Shown one piece after another: positions 36,106 to 42,900 of a stretch of DNA of 64,000 bases (within the stretch, counting starts at the first letter, position 1; each line of letters opens with the position of its first letter). Source of the DNA: Bacteroidales bacterium (GTDB lineage: Bacteria; Bacteroidota; Bacteroidia; Bacteroidales; UBA3824); the NCBI GenBank assembly GCA_024413595.1, contig JAKSUC010000013.1, forward strand, positions 1 through 64,000. Direction: 5' to 3'. The translations under genes and the position numbers were made by a program. A model generated the notes under the pieces. It made no database searches, had not been told where the DNA came from, and saw nothing but the letters and a program-made list of their open reading frames with translations.

Positions 36106-36724
36106 ATAAAGCATAAAAAGAAGTACATACTATAAACAATACCAACACTAAACCATAGCTAAGAAGAACCATTTGACAAGAATTTCCAAACGAACGTTTG
36201 AGATTTTTACTTAGCATATACGAAAGTAATAATATATATATCACTTCAAAAATATTAACAGCACTTAAAGGTATCAACAACCATTGATCAAGTTTTTGAG
36301 GATCAAAAAACGAAACTAACGAAAATGGTGTCAACGTTGTATCAATATATGTTGATGGAGGATTTATAAATGCTAAATTAATATTTTTAACTAATGCTGT
36401 TATTAAATTTACAACTTCGGCAACTATAACTGATGATAAAATATCTTTATAATTTTGCTTTTCAACTAAATAATAACCAATATATATTATTAAAGCAATT
36501 AAAAAAACTTTACCAAGAACCGTTAATGAAGTTATAATAATTCCTAAAAGCATAGAACTATTCAAAGAATCATACAGCTTTTTAGCAATTTCCTCATCTC
36601 CGTTTATTACACCTTCGTATATAACATTAATATTGTCTAATGTTAATACATATTTTAAATTTAACAAATAAATGACGATATAAGCGATTGTTATACCAAT
36701 TAATGCAAAGATATTTTTTTTCAT
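36092..36724 (-). CDS. Yip1-like multi-pass membrane protein, copy 2
   Basis: A 210-aa protein with about five membrane segments and the shared block L-V-S-F-F-D-P-Q-K-L-D-Q-W-L-L-I-P-L-S-A-V-N-I-F-E-V-I-Y-I-L-L-L-S-Y (given by pattern; about 140-175). Same relative position as copy 1: behind a permease gene (22 nt) and overlapping the redoxin gene, showing that the three-gene block was duplicated as a unit. Confidence 0.55.
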   Translation of the reverse strand: MKKNIFALIGITIAYIVIYLLNLKYVLTLDNINVIYEGVINGDEEIAKKLYDSLNSSMLLGIIITSLTVLGKVFLIALIIYIGYYLVEKQNYKDILSSVIVAEVVNLITALVKNINLAFINPPSTYIDTTLTPFSLVSFFDPQKLDQWLLIPLSAVNIFEVIYILLLSYMLSKNLKRSFGNSCQMVLLSYGLVLVLFIVCTSFYALYATE

Positions 36725-36746
36725 ATTAAATTACATATATTAAACA

Positions 36747-38186
36747 TTAATATTCATTTCGGAACCCAGACATATTTTCGTAACGATGTTGCATAAACTT
36801 GCGAAAAATGTTTCGAATCCAATGTTTTGATGTCAACAAAAATATAATTGAAATAAGAGAAAATACAATACAAGTAATTTCCTTATTAAAAAAACTATAC
36901 AAAACAATAAATGATGCTACAATTAAAATTGCTTCAAAACCACATAAAACAACTCTGAAATCAACAGAATTTGTTTGAGAAAATGATCTTAACAAATCTA
37001 CTCGTTTTTTGGCATAAATAATTCCATTTAAATAAACATATTCAAATAACGAAACAGACAATCCACAAGTTATAAACAATAGATAGTCTTGATAAATTAA
37101 TATGTATATCAATGTAATTATAGCAGAACATATAATCCATATTTTATGATAAGCAATAGCCATTTTATAAGTAAATTCATTAACATTAGTCTGCAATCCA
37201 TCAAATGCGTAAGAGGCATAATAGGTAAACGGACTAAATCCTGAAATAAAAATAATTATAGAACCAAAAACAAACATAGGAGCAAACCATGTTGGCCAAT
37301 AGCCTTGTGATGCCACCCAAAATCCTAATATAAATGTCAATTGAAACAATATAAGAGGAATCAAACCTGTTTTATTTCGAAAAAACATTTGTAGCGATAG
37401 TTTAACTATGGGATTTAATCCATTTAAAGCATAATTTGAGGCATTTAAAACAGAGAAATGATTTTGTGTTTTCATTTCTGATATTTTATAAAACTCACGT
37501 CTACATTGCGAAAGTGCCAAAATATATGCAATAAACATTGTTAAAATAGCTAACATATACACAAAAAATGTATTTCTCATAAACATTAATAAACTTTGAG
37601 GTACAATGTCGAAATTAAAAGCAAGATATACAAATAATATGAATATCAAACTTAAACAAATAACAAAAACTGTCACTTGAAATTTTACAAAAGATTTTAC
37701 AAAACGAACCAAAGCACTATTAATAAGTGAAAATGAAAACGTTAACAATGTAAAACCTGATGCTGCAAACACAGAAATACGTCCACAAATTACCATTTTA
37801 ATAAAAAAAGGCAATAAGGCAACTAATCCTATAAAATTTAAAACAGAAAATACACTATTTTTCAATTCTACATTAAAAACTTGCCTTAGAGGAATTGGTA
37901 AAGTGATGTAAGGTATAACATTATAAATTTTAGATGATTTTAAAATCAATTTTAAAAAAAAATCAATCAACCATCCTAATAAAGCCAAATAAAAGAAATT
38001 TAGAGATAAAGGCATCTCTGGTGCAATTGAAATCAAGATTTGGTCTAAAAACAAACCAAAAACAATAGCATAAACAAACATTGCCACATATCCAATAGAT
38101 TTTAATATGCGAGCTATGATTGTATCATCGTAGAATTTACTACGTTGAAGAGATAACCGAAAATGATTAATAATATTATTTGTCAT
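36747..38186 (-). CDS. DUF5687-like polytopic permease, copy 5
   Basis: A 479-aa protein with about twelve membrane segments, V-I-P-Y-I-T-L-P-I-P near residue 90 and Q-H-R-Y-E-N-M-S-G-F-R-N at the end. An upstream ATG at 38213 would put the start inside a hairpin (38201-38233); the ATG at 38186 gives M-T-N-N-I-I-N-H-F, matching the N-termini of copies 1 and 2. It is the first gene after the three-peptide cluster and heads the second permease/Yip1/redoxin block. Confidence 0.65.
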   Translation of the reverse strand: MTNNIINHFRLSLQRSKFYDDTIIARILKSIGYVAMFVYAIVFGLFLDQILISIAPEMPLSLNFFYLALLGWLIDFFLKLILKSSKIYNVIPYITLPIPLRQVFNVELKNSVFSVLNFIGLVALLPFFIKMVICGRISVFAASGFTLLTFSFSLINSALVRFVKSFVKFQVTVFVICLSLIFILFVYLAFNFDIVPQSLLMFMRNTFFVYMLAILTMFIAYILALSQCRREFYKISEMKTQNHFSVLNASNYALNGLNPIVKLSLQMFFRNKTGLIPLILFQLTFILGFWVASQGYWPTWFAPMFVFGSIIIFISGFSPFTYYASYAFDGLQTNVNEFTYKMAIAYHKIWIICSAIITLIYILIYQDYLLFITCGLSVSLFEYVYLNGIIYAKKRVDLLRSFSQTNSVDFRVVLCGFEAILIVASFIVLYSFFNKEITCIVFSLISIIFLLTSKHWIRNIFRKFMQHRYENMSGFRNEY

Positions 38187-38200
38187 TATTTTGAGATAAT

Positions 38201-38233
38201 ACTGAGTCGCCATAACAAATATAACGACTCAGT
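38201..38233 (-). promoter_or_regulatory. Hairpin between three-peptide cluster and permease gene
   Basis: ACTGAGTCG (38233-38225) pairs perfectly with CGACTCAGT (38209-38201), 9 bp, with a 15-nt loop and no T-run. It probably attenuates or protects the abundant peptide mRNA, so that the permease block is expressed less. Confidence 0.5.
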
Positions 38234-38285
38234 AATAAAACTTTGTTTATGGAGAAAAATGACCAAAAACAATTTATGAATTAGG

Positions 38286-38477
38286 CTAGTAGAGTTGATA
38301 AGCTGCATAACCAGCACAAGCAACGCCACAAATTCCTGCTACAACAGCAGCACTACCACCAGTAGGGATAGAAAATGCAGCAATAATACCTGTTGATGCA
38401 CCTAAACCAATACAAAAACCGTCAAACCAATTGCCTCCACAAACATTTGACATTTCAGAAACATTTAAACTTTTCAT
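38286..38477 (-). CDS. Double-glycine-leader precursor peptide 3
   Basis: A 63-aa precursor with leader MKSLNVSEMSNVCGG (15 residues). The 48-residue core starts N-W-F-D-G-F-C, is rich in Gly, Ala and Ile, has three cysteines and ends Y-Q-L-Y rather than Cys-Ala. It is the last of three tandem peptide genes (33 nt after precursor 4). No similarity to named bacteriocins could be read by eye. Confidence 0.85.
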   Translation of the reverse strand: MKSLNVSEMSNVCGGNWFDGFCIGLGASTGIIAAFSIPTGGSAAVVAGICGVACAGYAAYQLY

Positions 38478-38510
38478 AATTAAATAAATTAAAAATTAAT
38501 AGATTATTTA

Positions 38511-38705
38511 TTAACTAACTAAACCTCCAATTGCAACTCCTACACATGTAGGACCAAAAATGGCTGCAGAAACACCCCAACCTATAACTGGAACAGCTGC
38601 ACATGCAAGCATAGCTGCACATGCAATTCCTGAAGTTGTCCAAATAGCATCGCTACTAACTCCGCCATCTACAAATTGCATTTGTTCAATAGTGATTTTT
38701 TTCAT
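38511..38705 (-). CDS. Double-glycine-leader precursor peptide 4
   Basis: A 64-aa precursor with leader MKKITIEQMQFVDGG. The 49-residue core contains S-G-I-A-C, then A-M-L-A-C-A, then G-W-(G/A)-V-S-A-A-(I/V)-F-G-P-T-C and ends A-I-G-G-L-V-S. It is a near duplicate of precursor 5 next door: same leader pattern, same three cysteine positions, same F-G-P-T-C motif, with a few core residues added after GG. A recent tandem duplication that is diverging. Confidence 0.88.
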   Translation of the reverse strand: MKKITIEQMQFVDGGVSSDAIWTTSGIACAAMLACAAVPVIGWGVSAAIFGPTCVGVAIGGLVS

Positions 38706-38736
38706 GTTTTAAATCTTTAATTATACAAAATTTATA

Positions 38737-38916
38737 TTATGCTAAACCACCAATTGCTGTTCCTATGCATGTTGGACCAAAAACAGCAGCTGATACTGCC
38801 CATCCAACACCAGGAATAATAGCACAACCTAACATTGCACCACAAGCAATTCCTGATATAGTCCAAATGTCTCCACCTTCTACTGATTGCATTTGTTCAA
38901 TACTAATTTTTTTCAT
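38737..38916 (-). CDS. Double-glycine-leader precursor peptide 5 (59 aa)
   Basis: Read directly from the minus strand from ATG at 38916 to TAA at 38737, 59 aa. The leader is MKKISIEQMQSVEGG. The 44-residue core has D-I-W-T-I-S-G-I-A-C, then A-M-L-G-C-A, then W-A-V-S-A-A-V-F-G-P-T-C and ends G-G-L-A. It is the partner of precursor 4 (32 nt apart) and the first gene of the three-peptide unit behind leader copy B. A complementary frame on the plus strand here is a shadow. Confidence 0.9.
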   Translation of the reverse strand: MKKISIEQMQSVEGGDIWTISGIACGAMLGCAIIPGVGWAVSAAVFGPTCIGTAIGGLA

Positions 38917-38937
38917 ATCTTTTATTTATTTTAATAT

Positions 38938-39030
38938 TTTCCTACTCTAGTTATGCCTTTTCGGATTACTGCACAACAGAAAGTTTGCCTTATATTCTGA
39001 AAACTAAAAGCAAATAAGATTTACAGAATA
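38938..39030 (-). promoter_or_regulatory. Conserved peptide-operon leader RNA, copy B
   Basis: Same layout as copy A. The 3' block (38938-38975; GCAGTAATCC, GAAAAGGC, TAGAGTAGGA) lies about 25 nt before the start of precursor 5. Helix 1 pairs 39030-39023 with 38999-38992 (8 bp perfect, plus three more pairs after a mismatch). Helix 2 pairs 39013-39006 with 38991-38984 (8 pairs, one G-U). Relative to copy A, helix 2 has a compensatory change at its third pair, which supports selection for pairing. Confidence 0.7.
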
Positions 39031-39048
39031 TCTTTCTATTTTTATATA

Positions 39049-39175
39049 ATCAATTGATAATAAATACAAACAAAAAACAAGTAATAATATAATATTTGAG
39101 CAAGTTTTATTTAGAGTTGCAAGAGTAACAGGTATTAATACGTTAATAAAAAAATAAGGTTCTATTTATTTAATA
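39049..39175 (-). repeat. Duplicated upstream element, copy 1
   Basis: About 127 bp, strongly similar to 39735-39861; both lie just upstream of a leader RNA. Shared landmarks on the minus strand are ACTTGCTCAAAT, TATTATTACTTGT, TTTGTTTGT and the near palindrome ATCAATTGAT. It probably contains the promoter or operator of the peptide units, although no perfect TAnnTTTG box is present. Confidence 0.75.
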
Positions 39176-39370
39176 TTATTTTAATATTTGATATTTATTT
39201 TTTAGATGTATAAAATTAATTAATTTACAGATAATTAATAACTAAAAAAAGAACATATAATAAAAAAAATCGTTATTATTTTAATTTTAATATTATGAAT
39301 GGTTAATTTTTATCTATATTTTATGAAAAACATCATCAATATAAATATTTATGAATTTTATTATTGATAA
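39176..39370. other. Intergenic AT-rich spacer
   Basis: Between the duplicated element and the terminator of the precursor 6 unit. No frame, hairpin or promoter that I can support. Confidence 0.5.
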
Positions 39371-39412
39371 ATAAAAAGTGTTTGTCAAATTAAGTATAAA
39401 TTTGACAAACAC
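39371..39412 (-). terminator. Strong terminator after precursor 6
   Basis: A 14-bp perfect stem (39399-39412 with 39378-39391), 7-nt loop, then TTTTTAT on the minus strand. It makes precursor 6 a self-contained single-peptide unit. Confidence 0.85.
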
Positions 39413-39425
39413 ATATTTTTTTAAA

Positions 39426-39608
39426 CTAAGCACAAACAATACCAGCAATACCCATACCTATTGCAGTAGGAGCAACAATTATGGCAGCAGGACCGCCAAA
39501 AAGTCCAACTACTGTACAAGCAAGTCCTATATAAGCAATTGCTTTGTTTTGTGCTTCGGTGCAACCACCTTCAATGTTTTGCATTACGTTTAAATCAAGT
39601 TTTTTCAT
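39426..39608 (-). CDS. Double-glycine-leader precursor peptide 6
   Basis: A 60-aa precursor with leader MKKLDLNVMQNIEGG. The 45-residue core begins with Cys directly after GG (C-T-E-A-Q-N-K) and ends I-V-C-A. A third cysteine lies at core position 16, and a Gly/Ala/Ile-rich stretch with G-M-G-I-A-G forms the middle. Cysteines at both ends suggest a disulfide-closed ring, as with precursors 1 and 2. It is transcribed alone: leader copy C upstream, strong terminator downstream. Confidence 0.88.
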   Translation of the reverse strand: MKKLDLNVMQNIEGGCTEAQNKAIAYIGLACTVVGLFGGPAAIIVAPTAIGMGIAGIVCA

Positions 39609-39631
39609 TTTTTTATAAATTAAATTATTCT

Positions 39632-39720
39632 TTTCCTACTCTATTAATGCCTTTTCGGAATCCTGCACAATTAAAATTAATTTATACTATAATTATTAAT
39701 TAAAAATATCTACTAATTAT
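39632..39720 (-). promoter_or_regulatory. Conserved peptide-operon leader RNA, copy C
   Basis: The 3' block (39632-39668; GCAGGATTCC, GAAAAGGC, TAGAGTAGGA) is nearly identical to copies A and B and lies about 24 nt before precursor 6. The 5' half is diverged and A/T-only but can still form similar nested and competing pairings (AATTAAT with ATTAATT; ATA-ATT with AAT-TAT). The conserved block is certain; the helices here are tentative. Confidence 0.6.
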
Positions 39721-39734
39721 AATTTTTATTATAA

Positions 39735-39861
39735 ATCAAATTGATAACAAACAAAAGAAATTACAAGTAATAATATTAAATTTGAGCAAGTTTTATTTTA
39801 GAATTGCAAGTAAAGCATCTATTTATACGTTAAATAAAAAAGAAGGTTCTGTTTATTTAAT
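39735..39861 (-). repeat. Duplicated upstream element, copy 2
   Basis: Partner of 39049-39175. Here the palindrome reads ATCAA-ATTGAT on the plus strand. A short frame in copy 1 is not kept in copy 2, which argues for a regulatory rather than coding role. Confidence 0.75.
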
Positions 39862-40063
39862 GTATTTTTATTTTTTTTATGTTAATTTTAAAGGAGCATA
39901 TTTTGTTCTTTGTTAAACAAAACAATCTTTAATTATACTAATTTTATTACAAATAAAATATTTGTTGAATAATTTTATTCAACCGTAAAAACTAATTTAT
40001 TAAAAAAAATCTATATTTATTTTATAATAAACACAACCATGCGACTCAACTATTAATTATTAA
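39862..40063. other. Intergenic AT-rich spacer
   Basis: Between the duplicated element and the TPR gene end. No gene or site I can support; it presumably holds the 3' end of the upstream seven-gene transcript. Confidence 0.5.
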
Positions 40064-41011
40064 TTAATTGAAATATTTGATAAAGTATTCAAATTTAGGT
40101 TTTACAATATAATTAATTTCTTTAATAATTATTGCATTTTTTCTGAATTTTATACCGTAAGTAAATTCAAATCTAAAAGGTAGTTTAAATATTATACTAG
40201 AATTATTTAATTGTTGTTTACCTTGTTTATAACGTTTAATAGCAGGAATCAAAGGATCTGAAGAATCTAAATATTCAGCAATATTGATATTACGTTCAAA
40301 ATTGATAGTGTCGCCATTTGCTAAATTAATAAAAGCTAAATAAAAATAAGGTCTATTCAAATTAGGTAAAAGTTCAATAGTTTTATTAAAATATAATTGA
40401 GCTTCATCAAAATTGCATTCACTAAGATAAATTTTTCCTAATTTTGCCATTGTTTGAGCTTCATTGTTATTCGACAATTTATTTAACAGATTATTTTTTG
40501 CCATTGAAACAGCATTTTTACAAATAATTGAATCGTTTTTGATTAAATTTTGAAAATATTCACTTTCTATAAAATCTGGTTTATTCTCTATTGTAGTTGA
40601 TAATATTTTAGTTAAAGTCAATGTATCATTTTTTTTGAGACAAATTTCACTCTGTATAAAACTACATTCAGGCGAAATATAATTATCACCTAAAATTTCT
40701 TTGGCTTTGTCGTTGTTACCAGTGCAAAAATTTAATAATCCTGCACAATATTTCATATAAGGTTCGTTTGGATAAAGATTATAGGCTTTTTCGAATTGTT
40801 CTTTAGCCAATAAAACATTTTCTTTATTGTTTTCTTCTGCATTAAAACTCAAAGAATCATTTTCTAAAAGTTTTAGTCCAGAATTTATAATATAAGCCAC
40901 ATCTTTATCTTTAGAAATTGGCTTTGCTAAATTTAATACAAATAAAATAAGAATATAAGCCAAAGTTGTCGACAATAATAATACGTAAACTTTATTATTT
41001 TTCATTTTCAT
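40064..41011 (-). CDS. Membrane-anchored TPR-like protein
   Basis: A 315-aa protein with one N-terminal membrane helix (about 8-28) followed by helical repeats. Two segments fit tetratricopeptide patterns: A-K-E-Q-F-E-K-A-Y-N-L-Y-P-N-E-P (about 67-82) and L-G-K-I-Y-L-S-E-C-N-F-D-E-A-Q-L-Y-F-N-K (about 195-214). Its start overlaps the end of the O-antigen-ligase-like gene by 17 nt, so they are translationally coupled and probably form one complex. Function in a peptide locus is unknown. Confidence 0.65.
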   Translation of the reverse strand: MKMKNNKVYVLLLSTTLAYILILFVLNLAKPISKDKDVAYIINSGLKLLENDSLSFNAEENNKENVLLAKEQFEKAYNLYPNEPYMKYCAGLLNFCTGNNDKAKEILGDNYISPECSFIQSEICLKKNDTLTLTKILSTTIENKPDFIESEYFQNLIKNDSIICKNAVSMAKNNLLNKLSNNNEAQTMAKLGKIYLSECNFDEAQLYFNKTIELLPNLNRPYFYLAFINLANGDTINFERNINIAEYLDSSDPLIPAIKRYKQGKQQLNNSSIIFKLPFRFEFTYGIKFRKNAIIIKEINYIVKPKFEYFIKYFN

Positions 41012-42191
41012 CGTTGTTTAAAGTAAAACAAATCATAATAAAAGATAGCAAAACGATTGCACTAATAATAGTAAAAGTACCAAAAGTAAATTCTCTTATA
41101 GCAAGAGCCACTAAACCTGAAGAAGAGACTATTGTAATAATATTGCCTTTAAAAATTTTTTTTCTGATATTAATAAAATAAAAACAAGCCATAGCAACAA
41201 AAAATATTAAACCAAACAATCCTCTTTCAACATAAAGTTGCAGAAACGAATTTGTACTCGAAACAGAAACCATGGTGTCGTAGTTGGTTAAATTGTTAAG
41301 GTTTTTGATAGCGAAATTTCCACTTCCGCAACCAAACCAAGAAAAGTCTTCGGAATAAAGATTTAGTTTATTTAATCTAGAATCGAAACTGCGTTTTTGA
41401 CTTTCTGTTTTGTTAAATGCAAATGTAGTGGCAACAGAATTTCTCATAGTAGAATTAGTAATAACAATTGCAAAAGAGAATCCTAAAGCTAAGATTATAT
41501 ATATTAAAATATTTTTTGCTTGTGATTTATTAAAAATTGCAGTTGTTAATATTATCAACATTAAAAATACAACTAATGCTAGATATACACCTCTAGAATA
41601 GGTTGTAATGATGCAAAATATGCTTAAAACGAAATTTGTGATATACCAAATTTTAATTTTTTTGTGATTTTCGAATATAATAGAAATTAAAATTAAAGGT
41701 AAAAAACACAGCATAAGAGTTGCAAAATTGTTGCAGTGCATAAACAAAGGAGAATAAATTAATTTAAAGTTAGTTAATTCATTGTATCCAAATTCAGTAA
41801 AAGTAGTTTGGTGACTGATGTAAATAAAACATGTAATAATACATATTATTGAAATAAAACCATTAAATATGTATTTTACAATATTTTTTTGATATTGAGA
41901 AATAAAAAATTTTCCATCTGTAATTAAGTAAAAAGCTAATAAAACAGCTAAATCGATATTAAAACTTAAAGAATTAGGTATATAATCGCTAAATATAATT
42001 CCAAATAAAGAATATATTAAAAACGATATAATAACTATAATTTTAGATTTAGATAGAATAATTTTTTTTTCAGTTTTTTTGTTGTAAAAAATAAAAAATG
42101 GAATTAAAATTATAAGTAATTTTATAGAAAATATTCCTAACAATAATGAAGCGCAAATTAACACACAATATGCAAATTCTTGTTTACTCAT
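40995..42191 (-). CDS. O-antigen ligase/polymerase-like membrane protein
   Basis: A 398-aa protein with about eleven hydrophobic segments. The region T-Y-S-R-G-V-Y-L-A (about 197-205), a long periplasmic loop with R-x-N-K-L...F-G-C-G-S-G-N-F, and T-N-S-F-L-Q-L-Y-V-E-R-G-L-F-G-L (about 308-323) match the Wzy_C/O-antigen ligase family, whose members join sugar chains to lipid A or proteins. No glycosyltransferase or polysaccharide genes surround it. It lies between a Yip1-like gene (10 nt) and its coupled TPR partner, so it may instead modify or tether the exported peptides; that is speculation. Confidence 0.7.
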   Translation of the reverse strand: MSKQEFAYCVLICASLLLGIFSIKLLIILIPFFIFYNKKTEKKIILSKSKIIVIISFLIYSLFGIIFSDYIPNSLSFNIDLAVLLAFYLITDGKFFISQYQKNIVKYIFNGFISIICIITCFIYISHQTTFTEFGYNELTNFKLIYSPLFMHCNNFATLMLCFLPLILISIIFENHKKIKIWYITNFVLSIFCIITTYSRGVYLALVVFLMLIILTTAIFNKSQAKNILIYIILALGFSFAIVITNSTMRNSVATTFAFNKTESQKRSFDSRLNKLNLYSEDFSWFGCGSGNFAIKNLNNLTNYDTMVSVSSTNSFLQLYVERGLFGLIFFVAMACFYFINIRKKIFKGNIITIVSSSGLVALAIREFTFGTFTIISAIVLLSFIMICFTLNNDENEK

Positions 42192-42201
42192 ATTATTATA
42201 A

Positions 42202-42891
42202 TTATAAATTAGCCAATTTTTCTATTGCCATAGCAGAAATAGTGCTACTAGTCATACTAATCAACAAAATTATGCCATAGCTATAAACAGAAACTTTAAT
42301 AATTTTACTTTTAGGAAGATCTATATTTTTTACAAGCAAAAATGCAAGCAAACAGAAATATGTCAATTCAAAAATATTGATATATCGCAAAATACCAACC
42401 ATATACGCATCAAGTTTACATACATCTAACAAAGACAAAATCGAAAAAGGAAACGACAAAGTTTGATTAAAACATTCAAAATTGCCATTAAATGTAATTG
42501 GTATTACCAATGCAGTTTGAATCACAAATACAAATTCTGAAAAAATTACGCATTTCATAATGGTTTTAAAATTTTGTCTAGTTTCAAAAATATTAAAACC
42601 AATATATAAAGCTAAACCAATAACAATCATTATGGAAATTTTGCTAAAACCACCCAAAAATATAGATATCCACGATAATGATTGAGTTAATTCATATTGT
42701 TTTTGTATTTGCTCTACAGGAATCAAATCTCCTTTAGGACCAAGTGTAATTATTTGTTGAAAAACTTCAAAAGGAGTATATTTTGCCGATATAAAACCTA
42801 ACACTCCATAAATAATATAAATAATTATTAAAACAATAAGTGGCTTTTTAAAACTATCTTTTGTTTTTGTTTGAGTTGAAAGATCTTCCAT
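42202..42891 (-). CDS. Yip1-like multi-pass membrane protein, copy 3
   Basis: A 229-aa protein with about five membrane segments. It carries the family block S-I-L-S-L-L-D-V-x-K-L-D-A-Y-M-V-G-I-L-R-Y-I-N-I-F-E-x-x-Y (by pattern, about 160-190), though the W-x-x-I-P-L-S part has drifted. Unlike copies 1 and 2 it has no redoxin neighbour; it sits between the stand-alone ABC ATPase (9 nt) and the O-antigen-ligase-like gene. Confidence 0.55.
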   Translation of the reverse strand: MEDLSTQTKTKDSFKKPLIVLIIIYIIYGVLGFISAKYTPFEVFQQIITLGPKGDLIPVEQIQKQYELTQSLSWISIFLGGFSKISIMIVIGLALYIGFNIFETRQNFKTIMKCVIFSEFVFVIQTALVIPITFNGNFECFNQTLSFPFSILSLLDVCKLDAYMVGILRYINIFELTYFCLLAFLLVKNIDLPKSKIIKVSVYSYGIILLISMTSSTISAMAIEKLANL

Positions 42892-42900
42892 TCTAGAAAA

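Noticed and set aside
38765-38950. Plus-strand frame of 61 aa opposite precursor 5
   Set aside because: It is the complement of a precursor with a clear GG leader; the composition (Pro/Ala/Ile) is a by-product.
39049-39175. Short plus-strand frame F-E-Q-V-L-F-R-V in the duplicated element
   Set aside because: The second copy has in-frame stops at the corresponding place, so coding is not conserved.
31171-39608. Lanthipeptide or radical-SAM RiPP pathway
   Set aside because: No LanM/LanBC, radical-SAM or YcaO-type enzyme is visible anywhere in the island; only redoxins and the transglutaminase-like protein could modify the peptides.
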